This document shows positions 35,304 through 42,888 of a stretch of 64,000 nucleotides of DNA, in pieces. The notes under the pieces are model-generated. The model had not been told where the DNA came from and searched no databases. It saw nothing but the letters and a program-made list of their open reading frames with translations. Within the stretch, counting starts at the first letter, position 1. Every line of letters starts with the position of its first letter. The translations under genes were made by a program, and so were the position numbers. The DNA comes from Streptomyces monashensis (GTDB lineage: Bacteria; Actinomycetota; Actinomycetes; Streptomycetales; Streptomycetaceae). The DNA lies in assembly GCF_001866665.1 (NCBI RefSeq), contig NZ_MLYO01000025.1, positions 142,679 through 206,678 on the forward strand, in the 5' to 3' direction.

Positions 35304-37003
35304 CGACCACCTGGCACGAGGACTCCCCGGCACGAGGACTCCCCGAGACGAGGGCCCCGGCAGCCGCCCGCCCGCTCCTCGCGCGGCACGCCCCGCGCAC
35401 CCTGCGCGGGCGGCTCTCGCTGGTCGCGCTGACCACGGCCGCGCTGCTGATGGTGATCCTCACCGTGGTGTTCAACACCGTGGTCCGCCATCGCCTGGAA
35501 CGGGAGGCGGACGACACGCTGCGCACCCGCGCCGCGGCCGTGGCCACGACCCTCGACACCCGGCACGGCCGGGTGCGTGTGCTGGAGACCTCGGGCGACC
35601 GCCTGCTGGACACCAACGCGTGGATCTACGCCGGCGGCCGGCCGCTGGAGCGGCCTCCGTCCGGAGCGGGTGAACTGACCGGTGCCGCCGACGTCCTGGC
35701 CGCCGGGGGCCGGCGCGCGTGCCGCACGGTGCACGGCCCCGACACGATACGGCTGTGCGCGGAGCCCGTGCCCGGCGGCGCGGGGCGGACCACCGTGGTC
35801 ACGGCGCTGGACCTCGCGCCGTACCGGAGCTCGGCCCGGACGCTGCTGCTCGGCTCCTTCGCGCTGGACGCGGTCATGCTCGCCTGCACCTACGCGCTGA
35901 CCCGGCTGGCGGTGGGGCGGGCACTGCGGCCGGTGCGGACCATGACGGACCAGGCGACGCAGTGGAGCGCCGTGGGCTCCGCCGAGCGGTTCACGGGCCG
36001 CGGCGGGCCGGCCGAACTGGCCGCGCTGGGCGCCTCGTTGGACTCGCTGCTGGACCGCATCCGGGCGGTGCTGCGGCACGAGCGGCAGCTGACCGGCGAG
36101 CTGTCCCACGAACTGCGCACCCCGCTCAGCCGGATCGTCGCCGAACTGGACTGGTGGCACGCCCGCCCGCGCTCCGACGCCGACACGAAGGCCTCGCTCG
36201 GCGTCGTCGCCGAGGCCGCGCAGTCGATGCGCACGATCTGCGACACCCTGCTGGCCGAGGCCCGCGAGGGGATGACGACGGCTCCGGGCACGGCCGACGT
36301 GCCGACGGCACTGCACCGGCTGGCCGCCCGGACGGACGCCTCCCCGTCCGTACGCGTGACCGTTGCGGAACCGCTCACCACCGGGGTACAGCCGGCGCTC
36401 CTCGAACGGATCGTCAGTCCGTTGCTGGCCAACGCGGTGCGGTACGCCCGTACGACGGTCACGCTCGCCGCGTCCCGCTCGGACGACGGCATCCGGATCG
36501 AGGTCGCGGACGACGGCACCGGTGTGCCCGCCGCCTTCACCGAGCTGCTCTTCCAGCCCGGCCGACGGGCCGACCCCGCCGACGGACACGGCGGCGCGGG
36601 CCTCGGCCTGCCACTCGCCCGGCGTCTGGCCAGGTCAGCGGGGGGCGAGGTGTCCTACGACCCGGGGCACGGACCGGGGGCGCGGTTCGTGGTGATCCTG
36701 CCGGCGGCCGACACTCCGACACCACCGACCTCAAGGAGTCGTTCATGCTTCGGGTCATCCCTTGGCAGCGCCTGGCCCTGGTTGCGTTCACCGTGGCCTC
36801 AGTCGCCGTTCTTCTCTATGCCCTCGGCGCCCCCGATTTCGGCGGCGGCTGATCACTCCAAGCACACCAGCAGTACCGACCTCAAGGAGTCTTCAATGCT
36901 TCAGGTCATCCCTTGGCAGCGCCTGACGCTGATTGCGTTCACCCTGGCCTCAGTCGCCGCGCTCCTCTACACCCTCGGCGCCCCCGACTGGGGCGGTGGC
37001 TGA
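35300..37003 (+). CDS. Sensor histidine kinase with extended C-terminal reading frame
   Basis: Membrane helices near residues 38-60 and 175-198 flank an extracytoplasmic loop of about 110 residues. HAMP-like and dimerisation regions follow, with the phosphorylated His in ELSHELRTPLSRI, then the ATPase boxes LLANAVRYAR, VADDGTGVP and GGAGLGLPLARRLA. The conserved kinase ends at FVVILPAAD (about 36715). No stop follows there. The frame crosses the first microprotein gene out of frame (SRSRSCFGSSLGSAW...) and then enters the second microprotein gene in frame, ending with its membrane helix. The translated protein would be 567 residues, with a third C-terminal helix. Whether the cell makes this extension is unknown. 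Confidence 0.88.
   Translation: MTTTWHEDSPARGLPETRAPAAARPLLARHAPRTLRGRLSLVALTTAALLMVILTVVFNTVVRHRLEREADDTLRTRAAAVATTLDTRHGRVRVLETSGDRLLDTNAWIYAGGRPLERPPSGAGELTGAADVLAAGGRRACRTVHGPDTIRLCAEPVPGGAGRTTVVTALDLAPYRSSARTLLLGSFALDAVMLACTYALTRLAVGRALRPVRTMTDQATQWSAVGSAERFTGRGGPAELAALGASLDSLLDRIRAVLRHERQLTGELSHELRTPLSRIVAELDWWHARPRSDADTKASLGVVAEAAQSMRTICDTLLAEAREGMTTAPGTADVPTALHRLAARTDASPSVRVTVAEPLTTGVQPALLERIVSPLLANAVRYARTTVTLAASRSDDGIRIEVADDGTGVPAAFTELLFQPGRRADPADGHGGAGLGLPLARRLARSAGGEVSYDPGHGPGARFVVILPAADTPTPPTSRSRSCFGSSLGSAWPWLRSPWPQSPFFSMPSAPPISAAADHSKHTSSTDLKESSMLQVIPWQRLTLIAFTLASVAALLYTLGAPDWGGG
36745..36852 (+). CDS. Membrane microprotein, 35 aa (copy 1)
   Basis: AAGGAG (36733-36738) is ideally placed before the ATG. 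The protein starts MLRVIPWQRLALVAF, continues as a single membrane helix and ends LGAPDFGGG. It lies wholly inside the kinase reading frame, in another frame. An almost identical copy follows 151 bases later with the same ribosome site. The short basic-aromatic head, one helix and Gly-rich acidic tail are kept in both copies while bases differ, which argues for a real selected product. Function unknown: a kinase or permease accessory peptide, or a small signalling or toxic peptide. Confidence 0.65.
   Translation: MLRVIPWQRLALVAFTVASVAVLLYALGAPDFGGG
36896..37003 (+). CDS. Membrane microprotein, 35 aa (copy 2)
   Basis: AAGGAG at 36884-36889 precedes the ATG with the same spacing as copy 1. The protein starts MLQVIPWQRLTLIAF and ends LGAPDWGGG; differences from copy 1 are conservative (Arg/Gln, Val/Leu, Phe/Trp). 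This copy is in frame with the kinase reading frame, so the same codons could be made alone from the internal start or as the tail of the kinase. A hairpin with a T-run follows about 90 bases later. Confidence 0.65.
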   Translation: MLQVIPWQRLTLIAFTLASVAALLYTLGAPDWGGG

Positions 37004-37335
37004 CCAGTCAGCCTGGTGCACGCCCAGGCCCCGCCCGCTGCCGAACATCCCACTCCCGACGCTGCCGCTTTGGAGCGTCTGAACAGGTCGAGCCCCACTC
37101 CGCAATGGAAGAGGGGTGGGGCCATGACTTTTTCAAAGTGCGGTGAAGTCGCTGCTGATCGATCTCCTGGCCCGTATCCGGTATAGAGCCGATCAATCCC
37201 GAAAGGCGGAGGATTCACTCAGCCTCGGGTGGGGAGCGAGTTTGAAAGATAAGTTCGCGCCGGTAGGTCGTCAACTTCCCGGCAAAGCAATAAGTTTTGT
37301 GCAGAACCGAGCCCAACTAATACATGGGGGAACTA
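37004..37335. other. Gene-free stretch of lower G+C
   Basis: Apart from the terminator at 37092-37133 I see no supported gene. The part from 37140 to 37330 is less G+C-rich than its surroundings and holds TATAGA (about 37182) and other promoter-like patches, likely serving the exported peptide gene. Confidence 0.5.
37092..37133 (+). terminator. Terminator with T-run after the microproteins
   Basis: GCCCCAC (37092-37098) pairs with GTGGGGC (37116-37122), with extra pairing inside the loop, and is followed by ACTTTTTC. It would end the DedA-to-microprotein message and separate it from the exported peptide gene. Confidence 0.5.
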
Positions 37336-37542
37336 ATGAGGTTCCGCACTTCTGCCATGCTCGGCGCCAGTTTGCTCGTCGCCATTTTGCTTTCTGTCAG
37401 CGGCGGGGGCAGCACCGGCGACACCGCCCATGCCGTGCAGGACGGCGCAAAGTACGTCAAGGTCAGCCCGGACGCGTCCGCGACGGAGTACGGCCTTCTG
37501 GCCACCCCGGACGCGACGGCCATGGAGTACGGCCTCCTGTAG
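37336..37542 (+). CDS. Exported 68-aa peptide with C-terminal EYGLL repeats
   Basis: ATG 37336 has GGGGGA six bases before it; ATG 37324 is a less likely earlier start. Residues 1-33 are a Sec signal (MRFRTSAMLGASLLVAILLS), with likely cleavage after TAHA. The mature peptide of about 35 residues contains a direct repeat: SPDASATEYGLL and TPDATAMEYGLL, the second at the very C-terminus. Codons such as ACT, TCT, ATT, TTG and CTT are unusual for this genome and the surroundings are less G+C-rich, which suggests a young or acquired gene. Signal peptide plus small repeated core resembles a precursor of a secreted signal or a structural surface peptide. I do not recognise the family. Confidence 0.65.
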   Translation: MRFRTSAMLGASLLVAILLSVSGGGSTGDTAHAVQDGAKYVKVSPDASATEYGLLATPDATAMEYGLL

Positions 37543-37695
37543 ACCATCACCCCTGCGCGTGAGGCCAGCGGGCTGACTCTGCACCGGGAACGAGGCAGCC
37601 CGAACCAACCCGCTGAGCGCCCGTCGAGGTGAATCGGTGCGGGGCCGTTCCAGTGCCGCATCAGACACCTCAGGCAACGTTTTCCTTGTGGTGAC

Positions 37696-37724
37696 GCGCC
37701 GTCCGGATGTGATCCGGACGGCGC
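37696..37724. terminator. Perfect 13-bp hairpin
   Basis: GCGCCGTCCGGAT (37696-37708) and its exact complement (37712-37724) with a GTG loop. It lies 150 bases after the exported peptide gene and 75 bases beyond the end of the decayed minus-strand gene, so it can serve both. Confidence 0.75.
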
Positions 37725-37797
37725 CCTATGGGTCCGGTGCTGGGGCCGAGGCGGGGCGGGGCGGGCCCCGGCGTGTAGGCCGGGGCCGCGCTGGTGG

Positions 37798-38452
37798 TCA
37801 GAGGGCGCGGAGTGCGGCTTCGTCGTTGGTCGAAGCCTCGGCTGCCGCGTTGCGGAAGGTGTAGAGGAAGCCGTCGGCCGGGGCGTCGAGGTTGAGGCCT
37901 CGGTGGAGTTGGTGAGCGAGTACGTATTTGCTGTCGAGGGCCGTGACCTCGCACAGGGGGTGGCGTGCAGGGATGGTGTCGCCCTGTCGTCAGGCGACCC
38001 AGGCGACCCAGGCGAGGAGGGTAAGCAGGGGCGGGGGCCAGGTCGGTGTACGGCGGGACGCAGCGACGTGCAAGGTCGGCCCAGAGTTGGCGTTCGTAGG
38101 GCAGGTCGTCTTCCGGGCCGTGGGAGTGGGCACGCAGTTGAGCGGTGACGCTCTCGGGGTGGTCGCCGGCGGGCAGGGGTTCGCCTTCGCAGCATCCGGG
38201 CCGGTGGCAGGTGTGTTCCCTCCGCTGGCTTCCCACGATGCCGAGGACCTTCCTGACCGGTGCGTCGCCGAAGTCGAGGAAGGCGTCGACCATCCAGTTG
38301 GCCAGGCGGCCGAGGAGGTGCGCGGTGTCCTCGGGGGTCTGGCCGGGCCGGGCGGTGCGGTAGAGGCAGATGACGACGTCGAGGATGTCGATTCCGCGGT
38401 TGCGGTTGTCGTGGATGAAGTCGGAGGCGTTCGGGAACCAGACTGCCGGCCG
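37798..38452 (-). pseudogene. Decayed gene, possibly DUF4192-related
   Basis: Minus-strand coding sense begins abruptly at 38452, right at the stop codon of the next gene, so the 5' part is lost. It reads WFPNASDFIHDNRNRGIDIL ... RQLWADLARRCVPPYTDLAP. It then needs a frameshift near 38030 and crosses a TGA (37990-37992) where relatives would have Trp (VAW*RQGD). It finishes in ALDSKYVLAHQLHRGLNLDA to the stop at 37798. The segment LARRC...LLTLLAWVAW recalls the C-terminal part of DUF4192 proteins. A 9-base repeat (AGGCGACCC, three units near 37992-38018) lies at the damage site. Confidence 0.55.
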
Positions 38453-39373
38453 CTACGTCATGGTGAGGTGGGGCCTGGGCATCGTCAGAGTTCCGCCGGT
38501 CAGGCGGATCCGGTAGAGGGCCGCCCCTTCGATGACGACCGTCCGGCGGCGGGTGTTCCGCGCAGCGGGAACCCGAGGAGAGAGCCACCGCGGAACGGAG
38601 CTCGGACTGATCACGACGCGTCCGTGGGGCACGGCCGTCCTGCGGCCCGGTACCAAGGCCGTACCGACCAGCTTTTCCGCGTACAGCGTCGCCGGGCTCC
38701 CCGCGGTGGCGACGGTGCCGGCTCCGGCCTTGAGATGCCAGGTGGCGAGCCCCCTTCGGACCGTCAGGTCGAGGTCCGCCGCTTCGAACGAGCGGACGGT
38801 GAACTTGAGCAGTCGCTCGGTTCCCGCTGCGGTCCTGACGGTGACCACACCCGCGAACCGTGTGCCGTACAGCACGAGCCGCCGTGATGTGAGGGTCCAG
38901 GACTCCCCGGCCGGGGCGGCCGGAGTGGGGACGACGGAGGGCGTGCGGCTGCGGTGGGTACCGCGACCGCGTCGGGCGGAGGCCGGCTGTCCCGGAGAGG
39001 CGACCGCCTGGTCCGGCTCGTGCGACGGTCCCGTACGGCACGTCGTCGCGTCCGCGCCGGGGGAATGCGCGGGGTGCGGGCCGGCCGTGGGGCGGCTGCG
39101 GGACGTGCAGGGAACGTGGCCGGTGCCTGCTCCGGAGGTGGGGGCCCGACGTGCGCTCGGCACGAAGTGGCCTGTCGTCGCCGGTCCCGTTCCCGGTGGC
39201 TCGGTTGCCATCGCCAGGAGAGCGAGAGGCAGCGAGCCCAGCAGCAAGAGGTGCCCGACCGGTCCGGCGATTCCGGGGAACGCGGCGCGCGCTCTCGGGA
39301 CACGTGCCTCGATCATGCCGCTCCCGGCCTGCATGCCGTCGTGGGGCGGGACGCCGCGGCGGTCACCGGGCAT
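38453..39373 (-). CDS. Membrane-anchored protein of the DUF6230/DUF6114 cassette
   Basis: 306 residues. A hydrophobic helix (GHLLLLGSLPLALLAMA) near residue 45 is followed by a long Pro/Thr/Ser-rich stretch. A C-terminal beta-rich domain begins ESWTLTSRRLVLYGTRFAGVV and ends with the dyad-like strand LTGGTLTMPRPHLTM. I recall a similar beta domain in the third gene of Streptomyces DUF6230-DUF6114 clusters. Its ATG overlaps the 3' end of the DUF6114 gene by 11 bases, so the three genes form an operon. It is probably displayed outside the membrane. Function unknown. Confidence 0.7.
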   Translation of the reverse strand: MPGDRRGVPPHDGMQAGSGMIEARVPRARAAFPGIAGPVGHLLLLGSLPLALLAMATEPPGTGPATTGHFVPSARRAPTSGAGTGHVPCTSRSRPTAGPHPAHSPGADATTCRTGPSHEPDQAVASPGQPASARRGRGTHRSRTPSVVPTPAAPAGESWTLTSRRLVLYGTRFAGVVTVRTAAGTERLLKFTVRSFEAADLDLTVRRGLATWHLKAGAGTVATAGSPATLYAEKLVGTALVPGRRTAVPHGRVVISPSSVPRWLSPRVPAARNTRRRTVVIEGAALYRIRLTGGTLTMPRPHLTMT

Positions 39374-39806
39374 GAGGACCGCCGTCCGCCGGTGGCGCGC
39401 AGGTGTCGTCGGGTGCCGTCCAGGCGCAGGCGAGGGAGCCGCCGATCAGGCCGGGGAGCGTACCGAGCAGCAGGCCACCGAAGTTGGCGAGCGGCAGCGC
39501 GATCAAGGACATCAGGATCGCGGCGATTCCGGCGAAGAGGCGTGCGTTCTGCTGGAACCACAACAGGGGGCCGAGGACGACGAGAAGGACACCGATGACC
39601 AGTGACGCGGCACCGGCCGTGCTGGAGAGTGCCAAGGTGACACCGCCCCAACTCAGGTGCGCGTAGGGGAAATAGATGATCGGCAGACCCGCTGACAGAG
39701 TGATCAGGCCTGCCCAGAAGGGCCGTGTATCGCGCCAGATTCGGAATTCGTGTCTCGTGCGGGAGAGGGAATCACGCCACTCGGCCGGCATGGTCGGACT
39801 CTTCAT
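39363..39806 (-). CDS. DUF6114 membrane protein
   Basis: 147 residues with four membrane helices. RIWRDTRPFWAGLITLSAGL, then PIIYFPYAHLSWGGVTLAL and LIALPLANFGGLLLGTLPGL, are the family's conserved segments. DUF6114 proteins in Streptomyces almost always accompany DUF6230; no biochemical role is known. It lies 37 bases after the DUF6230 gene and overlaps the next. Confidence 0.82.
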   Translation of the reverse strand: MKSPTMPAEWRDSLSRTRHEFRIWRDTRPFWAGLITLSAGLPIIYFPYAHLSWGGVTLALSSTAGAASLVIGVLLVVLGPLLWFQQNARLFAGIAAILMSLIALPLANFGGLLLGTLPGLIGGSLACAWTAPDDTCAPPADGGPHAR

Positions 39807-39843
39807 GTCAGAGGGCTCACCACTTTTCGGGCACGCCGGCGGG

Positions 39844-40455
39844 TCAGAAGCATTCGCGCGCGCCCGCTTTGAATGACACCCGCGCTCCGGGCAGGTCGAG
39901 AGAGCCCAGGGAAGCCGCGACGGCGTTGACACGGAGGTTGCTCATGGCGATCGCCGTACTCTGCAGCGCGATGCTGTTCGGGTCGAAGAACTTCGAGTCC
40001 CGGTCGCCGGGGGACACTTCGCCCGAGGTGAGCGATCCGGCGGCGACACCGATGTCCAGATTCTTCAGGCTCTGCTCGCTGGCGTTGAGCTGGTCGACAT
40101 CGAAGAACATGTCCCGTGTCGTGGCGGGACGGTCGCGGTCGCCGGTCAGTCGCAGGGTGTAGGAGCCGAGTACGGGGATCGGGAAGAGGACCGACAGACA
40201 CAGCCCGTCGATCTTCGCGGCCCTCACTCCCGTGACGGTGACCGGCACGAGTTTACCCTTGCGTGTCACGTTCACCATGCCGTAGACACTCAGGCCCTTG
40301 CCCGTCAGGGAGTCCGCGGCGATCTTGAATGTGTCACCCGAGATGAAGAACGAGGCCGCGAGAGCGCCTTGCGCCACGCTCACGGTCAGGACGGCAGCGG
40401 CGGCAATGCTCGGCGCCAGGATGGCGGCAAAACGCTTCCAGCGCGTTCTTCGCAT
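39844..40455 (-). CDS. DUF6230 secreted protein
   Basis: 203 residues. The N-terminal helix (AAILAPSIAAAAVLTVSVAQG) and the following AASFFISGDTFKIAADSLTG match the DUF6230 start, MFFDVDQLNAS is its mid-domain motif and ECF is the usual C-terminus. Members have been labelled cholesterol esterase in databases without good evidence. The protein is likely exported or anchored and beta-rich. It heads the three-gene cassette. The 285 bases upstream hold no gene and should carry the promoter. Confidence 0.85.
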   Translation of the reverse strand: MRRTRWKRFAAILAPSIAAAAVLTVSVAQGALAASFFISGDTFKIAADSLTGKGLSVYGMVNVTRKGKLVPVTVTGVRAAKIDGLCLSVLFPIPVLGSYTLRLTGDRDRPATTRDMFFDVDQLNASEQSLKNLDIGVAAGSLTSGEVSPGDRDSKFFDPNSIALQSTAIAMSNLRVNAVAASLGSLDLPGARVSFKAGARECF

Positions 40456-40744
40456 TTTCCCACTCCATACGGCGATCGTCCTTGAATATCTGCCGAATTC
40501 CCCATCCACTCCATTGAACGGCGACGGGTCGAGCATCGGACACTCCGGCATGGTCCGCAAGCCAGGCACCGCCGTTCTCGTGCGAAGCCGCCCGGATGAC
40601 CTATCGCGCCGCCATGCGCACGCGGCACGGACGACACCCGGAATTTCAGCACCAGAACGGCCGACAATACGATGAGGATTTATCCGTCACCCGCACTTCG
40701 GCACGGTCTGTGGAAATCCTGGTCTCGAATGTTCTGGAATGCGA

Positions 40745-41599
40745 TCAGGGCGCGGCGTGCGGGCCGTCCGGGCGGTCCTCGCGGCGCAGGATCATCTCCC
40801 GGCTCAGCTCCTCGGTCTCCTCCTCCGACAGCCGTGCGAAGCCGTCCGCGGTGATCACCGACACGACCGGGAAGATACGGCGGTTCAGGTCGGGGCCGCC
40901 GGTGGCCGAGTCGTCGTCCGCCGCGTCGTACAGCGCCTGGAGCGCGGCGAGTACGGCCTCGCGGCGGGTCAGCCCCGGCCGGTACAGCTTCTTCAGGGCG
41001 CCCCGGGCGTACGGCGAGCCGGAGCCCTCGGCGTAGAAGTCGTGCTTCTCGTAGAGGCCGCCGGCCGGGTCGAAGGCGAAGATGCGGCCGCGGCCGCCGT
41101 CGGGTGCGGTGAGGTCGTACCCGGCGAGCAGTGGGACGACGGCGAGGCCCTGCATGGCCTGGGCCAGGTTCTGCCGGATCATGGCCGCGAGCCGGGTCGC
41201 CTTGCCCGCGAGGGTCATCGCCGTGCCCTCTATCTTCTCGAAGTGCGTCAGCTCGACCTGGTACAGGCGGACCATGTCGACGGCGAGTCCGACGGTGCCG
41301 GCGAAGGCGACGGCCGTGTAGTCGTCGGCGGGGTGCACCTTCTCCAGGTCGCGCTGGGCGATGAGGTTGCCCATGGTGGCCCGGCGGTCGCCGGCGATCA
41401 GCACGCCGTCGCCGTAGGTCAGGGCGAGCACCGTGGTGCCGTGCGGGAAGCTGTCGGGTGCCGTCCGCACGCCGCCGGGCAGCCGGGGCGTGGTGGGCAG
41501 GAGTCCGGGGCGGTGTGCGGCCAGGAACTCGGTGAAGGACGACGACCCCGGTGTGAAGAACGCCTCGCTCGGCAGCCCCGCTGTCTCGGTCCCGGTCAT
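40745..41599 (-). CDS. prcB: Proteasome beta subunit without an adjacent alpha gene
   Basis: 284 residues. A 54-residue propeptide ends at Gly54, followed by the catalytic Thr55 (PHGTTVLALTYGDGVLIAGD), so auto-cleavage should expose an N-terminal threonine. The 20S beta fold continues with AGTVGLAVDMVRLYQVELTH and AEGSGSPYARGALKKLY. In Streptomyces prcB is normally followed by prcA in the dop-pup-prcB-prcA cluster; here a DUF6230 gene follows. It is therefore probably a paralogue that pairs with an alpha subunit encoded elsewhere. Confidence 0.92.
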   Translation of the reverse strand: MTGTETAGLPSEAFFTPGSSSFTEFLAAHRPGLLPTTPRLPGGVRTAPDSFPHGTTVLALTYGDGVLIAGDRRATMGNLIAQRDLEKVHPADDYTAVAFAGTVGLAVDMVRLYQVELTHFEKIEGTAMTLAGKATRLAAMIRQNLAQAMQGLAVVPLLAGYDLTAPDGGRGRIFAFDPAGGLYEKHDFYAEGSGSPYARGALKKLYRPGLTRREAVLAALQALYDAADDDSATGGPDLNRRIFPVVSVITADGFARLSEEETEELSREMILRREDRPDGPHAAP

Positions 41600-41674
41600 G
41601 GCTCTCCCCCTCCAGTACGGGCATACGACACCCGACTCCTACCTGAAGTGGCCGCGCGGGAAACTCCCCGCCCT

Positions 41675-42685
41675 TCACAGGGCCTTGCGGCGCACCATCA
41701 CCCCGAGCACCAGCAGGCCCGGGACGAGGGGCAGCCACACGGTCAGCAGCCGGTAGCCGAGGACGGCGGAGGCGGCGGCCGCGCCGGGGGCGCCGGCGAC
41801 GGTGAGGGCGAGGGCGAGCGCCGCGTCGAGGGAGCCGAGTCCGCCGGGCGTGGGCAGCAGCGCGGCGGCGCTGCTCGCGGCGAGGTACAGCAGGGCCACC
41901 TGGAGCGGGGGCAGCGGCAGTCCGACGGCCTGCCCGACGGCGACGAGGACCAGGGAGTGCAGAGCGGCGAAGGCGAGCGAGCCGCCCCACAGGGCCGCCG
42001 CGCGGGCGGGGCAGGCGTGCAGGGCGCGGATGTCGGCGAGGACGGTGGCCAGGGCCCGGCGGCAGCGCGGCCACCAGGGGGTCACGAGCAGGACCGTCAG
42101 GAGGAGTGCGGCGCCCAGGGCGCAGGCGAGGACGGTCGCGGACAGGGACAGGCGCGGCAGCCGCAGCAGGCCCGGGCAGGCCGGGACGAGCAGCGCGATC
42201 AGTGCGAGGCGGACGACGGCACCGGTGGCGGCCTTGACGGCGAGGGCGCCGGCGCTGCGGGCGGCGGGCAGTCCGCAGCGCATCAGGAACCGTACGTTGA
42301 CCGCGCCCGCGCCGAGGCCCGCGGGCAGCAGGTGGTTGGCTGCGGAGGCGGCGAACTGGGCGGCGACCAGCCGGGCTCGGGGCAGCCGCCGTACGACCGC
42401 GCCCTGCTGGGCGAGCGCCGAGGCCGCCCAGGTGCCGAGGGCCGCGATCGCGCCGAGGAGCATCCACCCCTGGTCGGCTCCGGCCAGCCGCCCGGCTCCG
42501 CTCTCCAGCGCGGGCCAGTGCCGGCGGGCCAGGTACGCCCCGCCGAGCAGGACGGCGAGCAGGACGCCGAGGTGCCAGGGCGCGGGCCGGCGGACGACAG
42601 GGGAGGCCGCGGCGAGTTCGGCGGCCGGGGCCGTGGGCGGGGACGTTTCCGTGCCCGCGGTCGTTTCCGTTCCGGAGGGCGTCAT
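41675..42685 (-). CDS. Flippase-like membrane protein (LPG-synthase TM / UPF0104 type)
   Basis: 336 residues with eight or more membrane helices. The segment AANHLLPAGLGAGAVNVRFL and the later LLPTPGGLGSLDAALALALT are the two conserved motifs of the YbhN/AglD/MprF-type lipid flippase domain. No synthase domain is fused. Substrates in this superfamily are lipids or lipid-linked sugars. It is separate from prcB by 75 bases and might share its transcript. The first 30 residues are a Thr/Pro/Ala-rich cytoplasmic tail. Confidence 0.82.
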   Translation of the reverse strand: MTPSGTETTAGTETSPPTAPAAELAAASPVVRRPAPWHLGVLLAVLLGGAYLARRHWPALESGAGRLAGADQGWMLLGAIAALGTWAASALAQQGAVVRRLPRARLVAAQFAASAANHLLPAGLGAGAVNVRFLMRCGLPAARSAGALAVKAATGAVVRLALIALLVPACPGLLRLPRLSLSATVLACALGAALLLTVLLVTPWWPRCRRALATVLADIRALHACPARAAALWGGSLAFAALHSLVLVAVGQAVGLPLPPLQVALLYLAASSAAALLPTPGGLGSLDAALALALTVAGAPGAAAASAVLGYRLLTVWLPLVPGLLVLGVMVRRKAL

Positions 42686-42787
42686 CGGCCGCTCCCGGGG
42701 TGGGCGTTCCGCGATACCGCGTGTGTGGTGTGCGCGCCGGCGGCCATGATCACCCCTCTTGCCCCGTGGCGGGCTGAGCCCCTACAA

Positions 42788-42804
42788 CCCTACAGCTTGT
42801 AGGG
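42788..42804. promoter_or_regulatory. BlaI-type operator candidate
   Basis: CCCTACA (42788-42794), GCT, TGTAGGG (42798-42804): a perfect 7-bp dyad with the TACA/TGTA core of BlaI/MecI operators, 97 bases before the blaI-like gene. A weaker CTAC-GCGC-TGTA site (42879-42890) overlaps that gene's own promoter. Autoregulation is likely; the flippase gene to the left could also be controlled. Confidence 0.6.
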
Positions 42805-42888
42805 CCAAGGGAAAACACCCCCAAACTACCCCGTATCGCGGCCTCTTGTCGGGCGGACGGGGCCATCTGGTCCACGCACTACGCGCTG

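Larger units (their letters stand above)
36723..37003 (+). repeat. Tandem duplication of the microprotein unit, 151-base period
   Basis: Two copies of a unit comprising ACCGACCTCAAGGAGTC, the start codon and the 35 codons. The period of 151 bases is not a multiple of three, which is why copy 1 is out of frame and copy 2 in frame with the upstream kinase. Confidence 0.8.

Noticed and set aside
35719..36852. Long Arg/Gly/Ala-rich frame ending with microprotein copy 1
   Set aside because: Everything before 36745 is an out-of-frame shadow of the kinase. Only the last 35 codons, with their own ribosome site, are credible.
36745..37003. Microproteins as lanthipeptide or lasso-peptide precursors
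   Set aside because: They lack a leader-plus-core layout and Ser/Thr/Cys-rich cores, and no modifying enzymes are nearby. A membrane role fits better.
37143..37562. 139-codon frame overlapping the exported peptide gene
   Set aside because: The first 50 codons are not clearly coding, and the rest is Arg/His-rich shadow of the exported peptide frame.
32589..42804. One shared BlaI operator for the DedA operon and the blaI gene
   Set aside because: Both sites have CTACA/TGTAG arms, but the spacers are 4 and 3 bases, so the dyads do not superimpose. Common control is not supported.
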